From Caprimulgus europaeus (Eukaryota; Chordata; Aves; Caprimulgiformes; Caprimulgidae): 64,000 bases of DNA. The position numbers and the translations under genes are program-made. The stretch spans positions 3,906,001-3,970,000 of the forward strand of contig OU015541.1 in the NCBI GenBank assembly GCA_907165065.1. The letters are read 5' to 3'. The notes beneath the pieces are model-generated. The model was not told where the DNA came from. It was given only the letters and a program-made list of their open reading frames with translations, and made no database searches. Within the stretch, counting starts at the first letter, position 1, and each line of letters opens with the position of its first letter. Below are positions 21,839 through 33,530 of the stretch, in pieces.

Positions 21839-22042
21839 ATTTTTGGCACATAACATAAAAATGGCTATGTAAACTATAATTATTTTGCTAAAAGACTGTA
21901 TGCAAGCTGTGGGCCTACTTTAAAGATGTCCAGAGCAAAGTCCCTTCTTTGTACCTATTTTTTTATTACAAATATACTAATTGGTTCTTTATATTTTCAG
22001 AGGTTATTGTATTAAATTGTCTATTGATAGTACTTTTATGAC

Positions 22043-22050
22043 TGTAAATA
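22043..22050 (+). promoter_or_regulatory. Pumilio-type element UGUAAAUA
   Basis: Second exact UGUANAUA match in the TAF4 3' UTR. Confidence 0.45.
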
Positions 22051-22228
22051 CTTTGGCTTTCTTTGTGTGAACTCTCATGGTAGAATTTAACTCTCTTGCG
22101 TGTAAACTGAATGCTGATCAGTATTTTTATCAACACCTGACAACTGTTACACCCCTTTTATTTTGTCTTTTAGGAAATCCTGTCTTTCCATTTTTTTCAT
22201 GTAAATTTTGCACAGTTACTTGTTCATA

Positions 22229-22236
22229 TGTAAATA
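22229..22236 (+). promoter_or_regulatory. Pumilio-type element UGUAAAUA
   Basis: Third exact UGUANAUA match, 186 bases after the second and in an AU-rich context. Confidence 0.45.
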
Positions 22237-22643
22237 TTTTACTTTCAAAAATGAAGTTTTTAATTGCTATTGTTTTATATAGGATTGAAAGAAAATTAAC
22301 TCCTTTATTAAAAACAAATTTATCTGTATTTGCTAATGCATTTTTCTCTCTAAATTCTTTCTCCTCTTGGATTTATTTTTCTTGGTACAGTAAAAGATGA
22401 GTCTACCTGTGGGGATGCTGTTTGCTAAAGATGCACTTTGGGTTTTTTGGGGTTTTTTTATATTGTTTTGTTTTGTCAGTGTTTTGGAGGTGTGTAACTT
22501 TATGAATATTGAAATGTCATTGTTGTCTTACAGATCTTGGACTAAGATCAATGGGTAGTGGGTTTTGGTTTGTTTGTTTTTTAAGCAGGGAGAGTTTCTG
22601 AAGAAATTTTAAAAGTATTTTGGTTTTTGTCTGGTGAAGGATT

Positions 22644-22649
22644 AATAAA
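22644..22649 (+). terminator. Candidate poly(A) signal AATAAA, TAF4 proximal
   Basis: Canonical hexamer about 1.69 kb after the TAF4 stop, with GGTTTT and GGTGTG stretches 50-75 bp downstream. Confidence 0.5.
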
Positions 22650-22670
22650 ACACCCTCTCCTTGAGGGCAG

Positions 22671-25600
22671 CCAGCTCCCTCAAACTGAATTAACTGCGAT
22701 GGTTTTCAGAAGAAGGTGTGACATAAACCACAGAATTTGGAGCACAACTGTAAAAGATGATAATTGGGGACACACTTTTGTTAATGTGGAGATCTGAGGA
22801 GGTGAATTTCTGGTGCTCTGTACTGAATGTTTACCTTTTGTTTTGTTGGTTGTCTTTTTTCTTTAATTCCTCCTCTCATGGGCAACTTCAATAATGATTC
22901 ACAATTGTGAGGGCCTAATCCTGCTATTAGATTAATAGAAAAATCACATTAATTTGGGAATTATTTCTTACATATGGACAAATCTATCTACAGGCTCCTG
23001 CACCAAGCATGCTACTGGGCACTCACCTGGCACTGACCTGGTCCCTGGGAGGAGACCACTTGTCCCTCTGAAAAACCAGATTAGCTCCGAAAGCAATGCA
23101 CTCCCCTGGCACACTGTATGACACTCACTTGGGGATTTTAATTGTTTGTAAACTCCAAACTGTCTTTTGAATTGTGTCATGTTATTAAGTGGAAAGAAAC
23201 AACTTTGATGTTTAGCCAAAATATTGTCATAGCCTTCCTTTAACTGTCACAAGTGTTGTTGTAAATGTCAATCACCACTGGCCAGCCAGGGGCTGAGCAC
23301 AGCTGCTGCAAAGCTGGGGCAGGTAAGTTGGGAAGAAACTGTCCTTCAGGTGTTGCTTCTGATAGCAAGTTGGAGTAAGACATGTTTAAAAAAATTAAAG
23401 TTATTACGTGATGTGCTGTACTTTGCACTCCCTCTTCAGCAGAGGTGGTAGCTTAGAAATACGCTGGAGAAGCCAGGGGAGTTGGGAGACGTCTTCTGTA
23501 AGACCTTAGCTCTTGGTTTGGTTTTAAAGAACATGTTTTTTAAGTGCACTCAGCCCTTCACTTATTTTTTTTCAAAGCTTTTAAAAGTTCCTGTTTCTTT
23601 TTTGTCTGAAAAGCTGGTAGTGTCCATCTCCCTCCAGTAGTTCAAGGTAATGTGGTTTTTGGCTGGGATGTTGGCACTTAAACTTTATTATTGGTGCTGG
23701 AATGAACACTGCTTGGTGTGGCCATTGGCATACTTCTGAGATGTTCTCCTGGCAGATCACTGCTGACTTTGTGGGCTGCTTTTTTATTTTTTATGATAAG
23801 AATGGTAACCATTTTTGAAGCTGCTGGGAAGCTTTACGTTTGAGTGAAGTCACAGCTGAGGAAGGGTGACATTACAGGGCAGTGCCTGTGAACAGCAGCA
23901 CTTCTCTTGTGCATTAGTCACCTGTAGAGAGAACAGTACGATTCTTTTCTGGCCCCTGAGCTTGCAGAGCTCCACCAAGAGTGAGGATTAACCTGCAAAG
24001 GGGATTTACTGTCCCTTTCCTTTGTCCAAAGAGTGATGGAACTTCTTTGCAGCACCCTCAGAACTGGAGGTGTGTGCATTGGCGATTGCCGCAGGGGGAG
24101 GCTCTCTCTGTGTGAGCTTTGTGATATTTTATTGTACTTTTTTTTTAATCACAATTTTGGCTCCATGTCAAGGACCAGTTGCTTCTCTCTTGCTTATAAG
24201 TTTACCAGCATTTCTGTATGTGACCTAGAGGTGGGCTCTCTACCCTGATTTACAGAAGTCTTGGTATCTCTGTATTTTTTTAACACCTTTGATTAGACAG
24301 TGCATAGCTGCAATGTTCTTGAACTATTGATACCATTCTTTTTCTAGCACAAAAATTCAGCAGAACAAATAGGATATAATAAGGCACTCTGAATTCAGCC
24401 TGTTTTTCATATTTCACAGGTATATAATTAAATAGACATATTTCAATAGGTTCCCTGAAAGCATATAGTGAGAGGTGCATGCATGAACGCTCTGATAAAT
24501 GCCATCAAATTCACAGTAATTAACATTTTATTGAAGATTTTCACGTGATCCGAGACGTTTCCTCATATTTCTGAGATTGTCTAAATGACAAATAGTGGTG
24601 TGAGAAGACTAATGCCATGGTAACTAACCATTGGTTTATGTTTACAGTTATCTGTCCACCTGCAGAGGAGGCTGAACCGTTGGGGTAAGTCAGGTGGGAC
24701 AGCGGCTTGGTTGGGTACACACCTGTAGTGACAATCGCAGTGGGGATGTTTCCTGGAGTGTGTAGGTAGAGCTGTGTGTCCAGGTAAGCGTGCAAAACCT
24801 TATGTGTGTGTTTTCAAGTTGAGAGAGGTCCTTTCTTTAAAGATTTGCAGTGTTTGTGCAAGGATTTGTACACTCAGGGCTTTCCACAAGTGCAGGTGAA
24901 CCTACTGCACTAAAATACAGTATAAAGTGCAGAGAGGAACTGGTTTTGGTCCCATTCTCTAGATCTTTGGAAATGTCATGAAAGCAGCCCTATGCATGGG
25001 ACTGGCTGCTCAGTATTTTGGGATATTTTTTACCAAGTGACACTTCCCTGTCTGTGAGAGTTGCCAGGCTGGTGAATGTGGGAGATGCTCGTTTGTTGAA
25101 AGGATAAATGGGGAGGGCAGCGCCTTAACGCTGCTCCGCCTTGCTGACCTGCCTTTAGTGTGCCCAGCACATGCTGCCTCTGCAGGCCAGTGTCCAAGTC
25201 CTCCCAGTTAGAATATTCTGCAGGCTGCCAATTGGGACTGTCCTTCAAATTGCATTTTAATTTAATAGCACAGATCTGTCCTTCCCCTGCAAAGCTGCTG
25301 TGGCCAAACCCTGCTCTCAACCTGCCCCTCACCATCATGGGCACGGTTTGGAGACCAGGAGGGTTAGGGCAGGACTGTTATTTTGTGTGTTGTTGTTATT
25401 ACCCAGTGCCATACCAAGCTGTGAGAAAGGGAGTAAGTTCTTTAAAACTTGCTTTGAGGAATTCTGTCAGGGTCTTTGTATTCCTGTGGCTCCCAAGAGG
25501 AGCGTGCCCCGTGCTGCTGCAGAGGAGGGGGTGCGAGCGGGGTGTGCAGGCTTTGGAGCCACTAACCTGGCTTGACTTTTCTCCTGCTACTTCAGAAATA

Positions 25601-25798
25601 GCTTTCCTCATGAAACATGGTGCGTTTTCCCTTTGTTTTCCTGCTCTGTTTACTGTTATTTTCTGGAAGGAGCTGGGTTGCACCCTGTTTGGTTTCCTCC
25701 TGGGAGTTTCCCTGTTCTGAAGTCAATAGGTGACTTGTACAAGCAACAAGGAGCAGCGTTGGGTCTGTGATGTGTACCACGCTTCTGTAAAAGTGCTG
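22671..25798. other. TAF4 downstream region or distal 3' UTR
   Basis: No gene recognised. Base composition becomes visibly more GC-rich from about 23-25 kb. The 186-residue open frame at 25160-25720 overlaps open frames on both strands and resembles no family. If the distal poly(A) signal at 25799 belongs to TAF4, this is its extended 3' UTR; otherwise it is intergenic. Confidence 0.5.
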
Positions 25799-25804
25799 AA
25801 TAAA
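25799..25804 (+). terminator. Candidate distal poly(A) signal AATAAA
   Basis: AATAAA in the context GCTGAATAAATACATAAC, followed by TCTCTCTTTTACTGTGCTGG, i.e. a U-rich then GU-containing downstream region. The arrangement looks like a genuine cleavage site on the + strand. Confidence 0.4.
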
Positions 25805-26362
25805 TACATAACAAATCTCTCTTTTACTGTGCTGGAGAAGTGCTGTGTGGTTTTAACTTGAGCACTTACATACTTTTCAATCCAATCACAAAATTAAGTT
25901 GCTTTCTGGTTTACTGTGATGCATTTGGAGCTCTAATTTCAAGCAAACACGTTGGAGCATTGCCCAATTGTTGCAGATTGGGCTTTGAAGAACAATATAT
26001 CTAATTTCCCAGGAGACCAAGGTGGTGATGTTTAGATACAGCCTGTTTATGAGAAAATGAAAATCCTAATGTCATCTCAGGCACGTCACCATTTAGCACC
26101 CAGGCTCCTTTACTCCACTTTGAGAGGCACAAGGGAAAAATCTGGGTAAGTTCTGGGTAAGGCCCTTCACATGGAGGTGGAGTTCATGGGGTTGTTCATT
26201 TGTATTTGAGAAATAAGAGTTAAGTACCCTAAAAAACCAAAACAAAACAAAGTTTTTAGACTGATATACAGCAGAGGTGTGTGGTTTGATGTTATGGGGT
26301 TTTTCCCTTTACATAGTAGCTTTTCCTCCTTCTTTTTCTTCTTGAATGGTGGGAGTTTGTTT

Positions 26363-26378
26363 TGTGTGTGTGTGTGTG
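26363..26378. repeat. (TG)n microsatellite
   Basis: About eight uninterrupted TG units. Confidence 0.9.
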
Positions 26379-26887
26379 CTTATTCTTGATGCAGATATTG
26401 CAGGATCCCTCTTCAGCGCACAACCCTAAACCAGTTGTGTTGGCAGAGTGGAGAGTGCCGGTGGAGGTAAGTGCCATTCCTATCCAGCTGCTCTCCTCTC
26501 CCAGGCCACGGTGGAGATCTGTCCCTCCTGTCCCTGCACATCCAGCTGTGCTGCAGCAAAAAAACAGAGAGACTGGTACCTACGTGAGACACAGAGCAGG
26601 TCTGTGCGAGCATCCCTGGGGAAGGACGTGGTGGGTAGTCTGGGTGGGCAGCCACCACGGAGGAGGTGAGGAGAGGGCTTGTCCCCCCCCAGTGCCAGCA
26701 TCCCCTCTCTCAGATAGGAGCTGTCTCAGGGACAGATTCTTCTCTGGGTTTATGAAGTTGTTTTGCCAACGTGGAGGAAGGTCAGGAGGTGCTGCGTGTC
26801 CCCGGGCTCATGGCACAGGCTGTGCTGAGCCACCGTCTGCAGCCGGGCTTGCAGCTGCCACTGCCCCCAGCCTGCTCCATTTATTCA

Positions 26888-26975
26888 CACATATATCTAT
26901 GTACACACATAGACACGTTATATACGTGTTTATATATAGATTTATATATCTTTATATAGAAATACACACATATGT
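26888..26975. repeat. TA/CA-rich alternating low-complexity tract
   Basis: Imperfect runs of ACATATA, TATATAGA and TTTATATA, about 85 bp, with alternating purine-pyrimidine character. Confidence 0.75.
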
Positions 26976-27822
26976 TTACAGAAAAGCCTCTGCAGGGAAG
27001 CTCCCTTCTCCCCGCAGCAGGACTAACAGTGACCCAGCAGGACTAACTGTGACCCAGCAGGTCTCCTGTGTCTCTGGTCCTGCCTAGAGCTGATTTTGCA
27101 GGATTGGGGAGTGTGAGCTGTCACCCAAAGCTGCTCAGAGGTGTAAGAGGGGATTGGTTTGTAACGGTGCAGCAAGGAGCCTCTCACGCGTTTCATCCTG
27201 CACGTGAAAGATGTGCCACGGGATGTTTGCTCTGAGGATGAGGATGCTCATGGCTACTTCAAGAAAAGCTACTGGGTTTTTTTTTCCCCTGTATCCAGTG
27301 AATGTTTCTGTTGTAGCGTATTTTGTGGCTGGATTTGGAAGCAGGGCAGGGAAGAGGGTGTGAGAAACTGAGGGGAAAAAAAATATCAAAGTGTTGGCAA
27401 AGTAGTTCAACACTCAGCATGAGAGTAATGGCAGAAAAGCAGGGTCAGTGTGGAGTTGGGTGGGAGGGAGGAAAGAGGTTAACGCTGGGGTCTTGGTGCT
27501 CTGTGGTTGAAGGAGGAGGAGATAATGATTTATGGGGGAAAAAAATAGATATATTAAAAAAAGAAGGGAGGGTGACAGAGGCAGCTGGTCCTTGCTGTCC
27601 TGTGCTTTGACCTCTCAGAGGGGATTAACATCCCATCCCATTCCTGCCTCAGCTGGATTCCTGCTGAGAGAGCCTGTGGAAACCCTCTGCTGGGACACGC
27701 TCTGGAACTGCTGTGATTTCATTAATAAGTGCTGTATCCATTTCCATCCCTGTGCACGCAGCCAGCTCGTCAGGGTGGGCAGCAGATGGTGCTCTGAGCC
27801 CAGCTACGCCGTGGCCGAGTCC

Positions 27823-27897
27823 TCCATCCTTCATCCCTCCTCCATCCATCGTCCATCCTTCATCCCACCTCCATCCATCCTCCATCCATCCTTCACC
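27823..27897. repeat. TCCA/CCTTCA-rich low-complexity tract
   Basis: About 75 bp of imperfect CATCC and TCCATCCATC units, an interrupted tetranucleotide repeat. Confidence 0.8.
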
Positions 27898-30342
27898 CCT
27901 CTTCTGTGAGATACAGTCCTGCTGAAATCACAGGCTGTGGTGGGGGGAATGCTTTTCTGCTTAATGCAAAGTATAAATTATTCATTTGCTGAGTGCTAAA
28001 TAATAGAAAATGAGAAGGGGAGGAAGGGGAGGGGGGAGATGTAGCTTAGTTGATGTGGTAGAAAAAAAGGCAAACCTCCAATTAAAAAAATAATAATCAA
28101 AGAAAAGAAATGAGGACATCCCTGTGTGCTTCAGCAGCCTCTGATCAGGACAGGTGCCTCAGACTATTGATGTATTTAAGTCTGTTTGGAGGGTGCAGTC
28201 ACCAAGGGTGGCAGATGTCTGTGAGCTTACAAGTGCAGAGGCAGGTACGAGCCGGGGGAATTAGTCAAGGCGCAGAAGAAAGCGAGCTGCCGATTAGAAA
28301 CATTTACAGAACAGGACACAGATGTTCAAAGGGAACTTCTGGTGATGGCAAGATGTAAGAAAATCAGTGTCAGAAAGCACAGTGCACACAGAATCAACAT
28401 TTTAATCACTGCTTCTTAACTTTCCCCCTTCTTCCAAGTCCTGTGATTTCTACAAGTTACAAATCCGTGAGGCTGGGTACAAGATGTGTTTGAAGAGGGG
28501 TGAGGGGAGCTGACATGGGAGCTGGGGCTGCTGGAGGTAGAAAATCCCAAATATCTGAGGAATGTGCTTTGGGAGGGCTGTCAGGCAGGGAGGGCCCTGC
28601 TGCAGAGCAGCACCTGTCCTGGTTCTTCTCACCTTTATCTTCACTGCTGCTTCGTGCTCTTGCGGGGCAACTTCTGTGCATGGGGGAGCAATTTTCCCTG
28701 GTGCCTGGGTTTCAGCCAGGCTCCCTGTGGCTCTTGGCTCTAAATCCCCGTTCATCTGTGCTGAGCTGAGTAGTGGTGGGATTTTTTTTCCCCCTCATCC
28801 ATCGCTGGGGGATGCGGTGATGGGAAGAAGGGGACGTGGGGACGGCAGTTGGGTGACTTTGCATCCATCCCATCCACCCGTGCTGCCAGCAGCAAGCAAA
28901 GGGTCAAGCTCACCCCTTCTCCTGTCTCCTGGGGTGTCTGGCTCACCACAGACCTCTGAGATGCTCCCAAAAACCACCCTGTCATGTCACCCCACGTGCA
29001 TCTGTGTCCCAGCCCCCGATTGCTGCATCAATTCCGGGTCCAGCCGCCCCCCGGGCAGCCCCGTGTCAGGGAATCGCTGCATTTTCTAGGTCATTGAGTC
29101 CTTTGCTCTTTAATTCTTTGCCTCCTGAACACCTCCAAGATGTGTTATAATCACTCCAGAATGCAGCTTCTAATTGTTGGCTGTCCCTGAGGAGTGGCAT
29201 TAAATCCCAATAATCAAAAGCTTCTGTAACAAACGAACTGGAACCCACTTGACAGGAGGAAGCAGAGGTGCCGCCTCGCGCTCCGCGAAGGGCTGTGTTT
29301 CGTGGTAATCTTATTTGTAAGCTAATCAATATGTTTACTGAGGGAGAGAATATCATCAGGTATTACTTGAAGACACTGAGGGGATGTGACACCCTTCACA
29401 ACTCGAATGTAAACACGGTAGTTAGCTGCGTTTGCTAATTGGAAGAACAGGGGATGTTTCAGCAGGGCTGGCAGAGGGGTTTGGGGGGGAGGTGGGAAGG
29501 GAGAAATCTCACTGCAGTAGGAACATCAGGTGAGATGGGAGTAAAATCTTATGGGGCAACACATAACACCCATAACAAACAATTAGACTCTAATGCACCC
29601 AGTGGAGGAGTTTCCCACTCACCCTGGGCAGTTAGAAGGTGCCTTTTAGCCTGAAACATGAGGGTTATGTGTATAAAAGTGTAGAATGTTTCCCTTATAA
29701 ATTTTTTATCCCATTTAATGTATCCCAAAGCTCTTTAAATACTGAATATACAAGCTCTGGAGGTCTGGCTGCAAGGGGGGGATGTTGTGTCCTACCAGGA
29801 CAGAAACATCATCTGAGAGAGGTGGGATGGGACCATCCTGATGGGTCTTGGCCAGACATGTCAAACTCATAGAGCATCTTCCAGGGTCCAGAGCCCAACA
29901 GTATTGCAAAGGCATTCACCCACCCTGCCACTGCAAAGCACCTTAAATCTGAGCTAAACTGACAAGGAAGCTGGTAGGAAAATAAAAACGACACAAAAAA
30001 TAAATGCTGCCTGTTTAATTATTTAAATTAAGACTTATTTGAAAGCTGTGTTTGCAGCAAACAGCCCCCTCCCTTTTATTTTTTAATGAGCTCCAGTGCA
30101 TTGAAAGGAGGGGAAAAAATCCAATAAACTCCCACTTGTAGTTTCTTGATGTGTATAATTAAACAGGTGGGAAAAACCCCTTTGTCTGCTGCTTCCAGAA
30201 CAGGCAGTGTCAGCATTCACCCCCAGCACGTTACCTCCTACCTGCGGGAAAAGGCCTGGGAGATTTCCCCTGGGACTGGGGGATCCCTGCTCTGACCCAG
30301 GAGAGGTTTGGGGGTGCAGAGCAGAGGCCTCAGAGAGGCCCT

Positions 30343-30414
30343 GCTTTGGCAGGGGGGTTGGACTGGATGATCTCCTGAGGTCCCTTCCAACCCCACCACT
30401 GTGTGATTCTATCA
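30343..30414 (+). mobile_element. CR1 LINE 3' end fragment (sense on +)
   Basis: It contains GGTTGGACTGGATGATCTCC and GGTCCCTTCCAACCCCACCA followed by the terminal ATTCTAT tail typical of CR1. It is heavily 5'-truncated, about 70 bp, with no coding part. Confidence 0.85.
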
Positions 30415-33389
30415 CCCATCCCTGCACATTGGCCATCCCGGAGCTTAGACATGGATCTGTCCATCTGGGAAAGGTGGGGACGGGGCCCTGCTGTGAGGGC
30501 AGGACCCTGGGTGCCTGCAGCAGTCTTGGTGGGGTTGCAGCAGTTGTGGAGGGGGATGGACCAGGCTGGCAACTGCAGCCCAAAGCCCAGCAGCTCTGGG
30601 GCATCAGCACTCCCTCCCCACACAGCTGCGTGGCTGCAGGGCCTTGGCTGTGGCTGTTCCACCTGCATGGATGGAGAAAAACAGTTCAGGAAGGTGGGAA
30701 GGATGGGGTGAACTGGTCAAAACAGCTGTGAAATGATATTTGCTGAGGTCACAGGGAGGCTGTGTGGTGCCCAGGTACCCCAGGGCATCACCTGTGTGGC
30801 CGGTGCCTATTGCTTGGGGTGAACACAGTGGCTACTGGGTTAACTGGTGCTGGCATGATGCTCCCAGGGTGACTTGCTGTGGCTTTTTTTAATTTTGGTT
30901 TTTGTGTTTGGGGGTTGTTTTGTTTTTTTTTTTTTGGAAGTGGCATATTTTTATTTGCATACCATAAAGAGAAATTAAAAATAGTCTCCACTCATCGTAG
31001 ATGATGGGGTAGTTATAAAATCCAGTGTTTCAGGAGTGACACGCCAACACAACAGCCCCCAGGCAGCTGGGAAAGCCGATGGGTAAAGGGTGGGTGGCTG
31101 TGCTGGGGCTGGTGCCCAGTTCCCAGCACCAAACTGGGATGAGAAGCTGCTTCCTCCTGCCAGGGAAGAGGGACAGCGGAGCAAAGCGGGTGATGGCGTT
31201 TCTGGCACGGGGAGGTGTGAGTCCCACTGCTTTTGGCTGCACAGGATGGGTGTGTGGGACGTGGTGGTGGCTGTCCCTGTCACCTGTTTAATGTCACCAG
31301 GACCTGCTGGGTGAGCTGCCCTGGGTGGAACGGGAGCGGAGGAGGAGCGCGAGCTGCCGGGAGGTTTCCACCAAAGCAGGTTGTACGGATGCTCTGGAGC
31401 TGATGCCTGGGCCAGCACCGTGGGCATTGCCTGCCAGGTGCCACCTCTCTGAAGAAGTCAGGTAAATATTTGCACAGCTCATCCCTCTGCCTGCCCCACT
31501 GCTGTCCCTGCTACAGTCATCGGGAGCAAGCCTGGGGGGTTGGTTCCTTAATTTAAGGGGCACTGGAGGGGAAAATGTGATGTTTCAGAGCATTTTTCCA
31601 GTGGACTTGCTGCAGACAGGTAGCTCATTCCCCTCGCTGGCTCAGACACGCTTTTATCTCCTGGTCTCCTCTCACATCCCCCTGATCCTCCCCGTGTCAG
31701 TGCCATGGGGCTGTACAACCCCGAGCAGCCACTGGCATCCCAGGGAAGGCATCAGCACGGAGCTTGTCTTCTTGCTGCCTGCAAGCAGAGAGCAGTGTCC
31801 CCACGTGGGTTTCTCTGCAAACCTCCAGCCAGTGTGTGGTGACACTTCCACAGTCAGAAACATTGTCCCCAGACACCCTGGCCACTGTCCCTCTATCCCA
31901 GGTGCTCTGCTGCTCCCACATCCACCGACCGGGAGCAATCGGTCCAGATCTGGTGTATCCAGACCTGAGCACTGCTGCTCTCTCCTGTGTAAGGAGAGGG
32001 TTTTGCTTTAATTCTGTTGTTATCAGATAGATTGAGTCACACCAGGGTAAATACTGCAGATTTTACAAGCTGCATGTGCCTTAAAAAGATGTATTTGGAT
32101 GCTAACGTTGCCAGTTGTCACTGTGCTATGAGAAATGTTGTAGAAATAGGAACAGAGAAAATATAATAGATACTTCAGATTTGCAGCCTTAATAGCTTTA
32201 CAGCACATCCTAATTATTATATATCTATCACATCAGTATACTGCAGCACTCATGGTATTTTTATTTAGCTCCATCTGCTGTATGATAACATGCCTCTGAT
32301 AGCAAAACAAGCATGAAATGGAAAAAAAAAACCTTAATAAATATTTCTGCAGAGAATTTGCTTAAAAAACCCCATCCTAAACCAAGCACGTGTTGTGTAA
32401 AACCAATACTGGAGTTTGGACACAGACAGCAGTTCTGGGTGAAAAGGAGGGATGCAAGTGATGGAAAATACACACCCCCCAGTGGAACTGGTCCAGTTCC
32501 TTGCTGTCAATGGGATGTCCATGTGGTATTTGCCTTCAGCCCAGTGGTTTTCCCAGTCTCTTGACCCTACCGCAGCCTGGGGTACAGGATGATTTCAGGT
32601 TTTCTTTGGGTTTGCAACAGATACAGGCGTGGAAGGGTCAGATAAAATCAGTTCCCTGCTTGTTTCCCCACCAAGGCACGCTCTCCTGGGACACTGATCC
32701 TCTGGCAGCAAGCCAGGGCCAGCGGTGTGTGGGTGCTGGCAGCCACCACGGCACCGTTCAGAGCGAATGGAGTGACACTGGGGAACGTTGCAGAGGGAAG
32801 AAGGGGCTTTAGGGGGGGAAATCTGTTCCCAAGCTGTGCAGGGTGAAGGAGATGATGCAGGTGCCTTGCTGTGAGCATCCCATGCTGGGGAAGCTGCTTG
32901 TGGAGCCCCGGGGATGCACCAGCACTGAAACCCTCTTTTCTGCTGCTCTTGCAGAACTTCACCTTCATTCTCAGCCCTGCCCCAGAAAATGCAATTGTAG
33001 CGAACGGTAATGAACTCCTGGCTGTGTGGAGAGGCAGTTTATAGCCAGACCAGCAATCAGCAGGAATTAAATACCTGGCTCCATCCAGCCCCAGGTGCCC
33101 TTGAAGCACTTTGACACATTGCATTGACCCGCCGGGCTCCGAGGCCACTTGGATAAAAGCATGAAGAAGAGTGTCTGCATCTCTGCCAGCGAGGAGCTGC
33201 TGATGGTTTTGGGGGTTGTTTGTAACACAAGGTGCAACATGGACACGATACGGGCAGATGAGCTCAGACCTCTCTGTTTTGTCATCTGTGAGTTCAGGTG
33301 GGATTTTCCAAGGAAACCTCTCTGCCTCAGCAGTGGGACATCGATGGCTGCACAGACTCCAGCTCTGAGGTCAGGAGGGATGATTATAT
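30415..33389. other. Intergenic region
   Basis: No supportable gene; open frames up to 150 residues occur on both strands of moderately GC-rich sequence and look like noise. The segment 32040-32330 is an AT-rich, repeat-free island that stands out from its flanks. A T-rich run lies at about 30886-30936. Confidence 0.65.
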
Positions 33390-33530
33390 AGCACCATAGG
33401 ATGGTTTGGGTTGGAAGGGACCTTACAGCCCATCCAGTCCCAACCCCCCTGCCTGCAGCAGGGACACCTTCCACTAGACCAGGTTGCTCAAAGCCTCATC
33501 CAACCTGGCCTTGAACACTTCCAGGGAGGA
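33390..33530 (-). mobile_element. CR1 LINE 3' end fragment (antisense on +)
   Basis: The + strand reads GGTTTGGGTTGGAAGGGACC, then the CAGCAGGGACACCTTCCACT and GACCAGGTTGCTCAAAG blocks of the reverse-complemented CR1 3' UTR, ending near CACTTCCAGGGAGG. About 140 bp, 5'-truncated. It is one of the better-preserved copies here. Confidence 0.92.

Larger units (their letters stand above)
20955..22670 (+). other. TAF4: TAF4 3' UTR (proximal form)
   Basis: About 1.7 kb of AU-rich sequence after the stop. AATAAA hexamers occur at 21115, 21741 and 22644. The last is the best proximal candidate because it is followed about 15-75 bp later by T/GT-containing sequence and gives a UTR length close to what I recall for mammalian TAF4. 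Three UGUANAUA motifs lie at 21831, 22043 and 22229. The cleavage site is not visible directly. Confidence 0.65.
25805..30342. other. Intergenic region between TAF4 and CDH4, left part
   Basis: No supportable gene. It holds a (TG)n run (about 26363-26378), a TA-rich alternating stretch (about 26888-26975), a 20-bp unit repeated twice (27019-27060), and a CCAT/TCCA-type low-complexity run (about 27823-27897). The 241-residue open frame at 26362-27087 starts in the (TG)n run and is low complexity. The stretch 29090-29370 is a repeat-free AT-rich island with TAAT cores. Confidence 0.7.

Noticed and set aside
25160-25720. 186-residue open frame on the + strand
   Set aside because: Overlaps a 94-residue and a 104-residue frame on the other strand; composition and codon use look random and no domain is visible.
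26362-27087. 241-residue open frame on the + strand
   Set aside because: It starts in a (TG)n run, ends in a TA-rich low-complexity tract, overlaps open frames on both strands and matches nothing recognisable.
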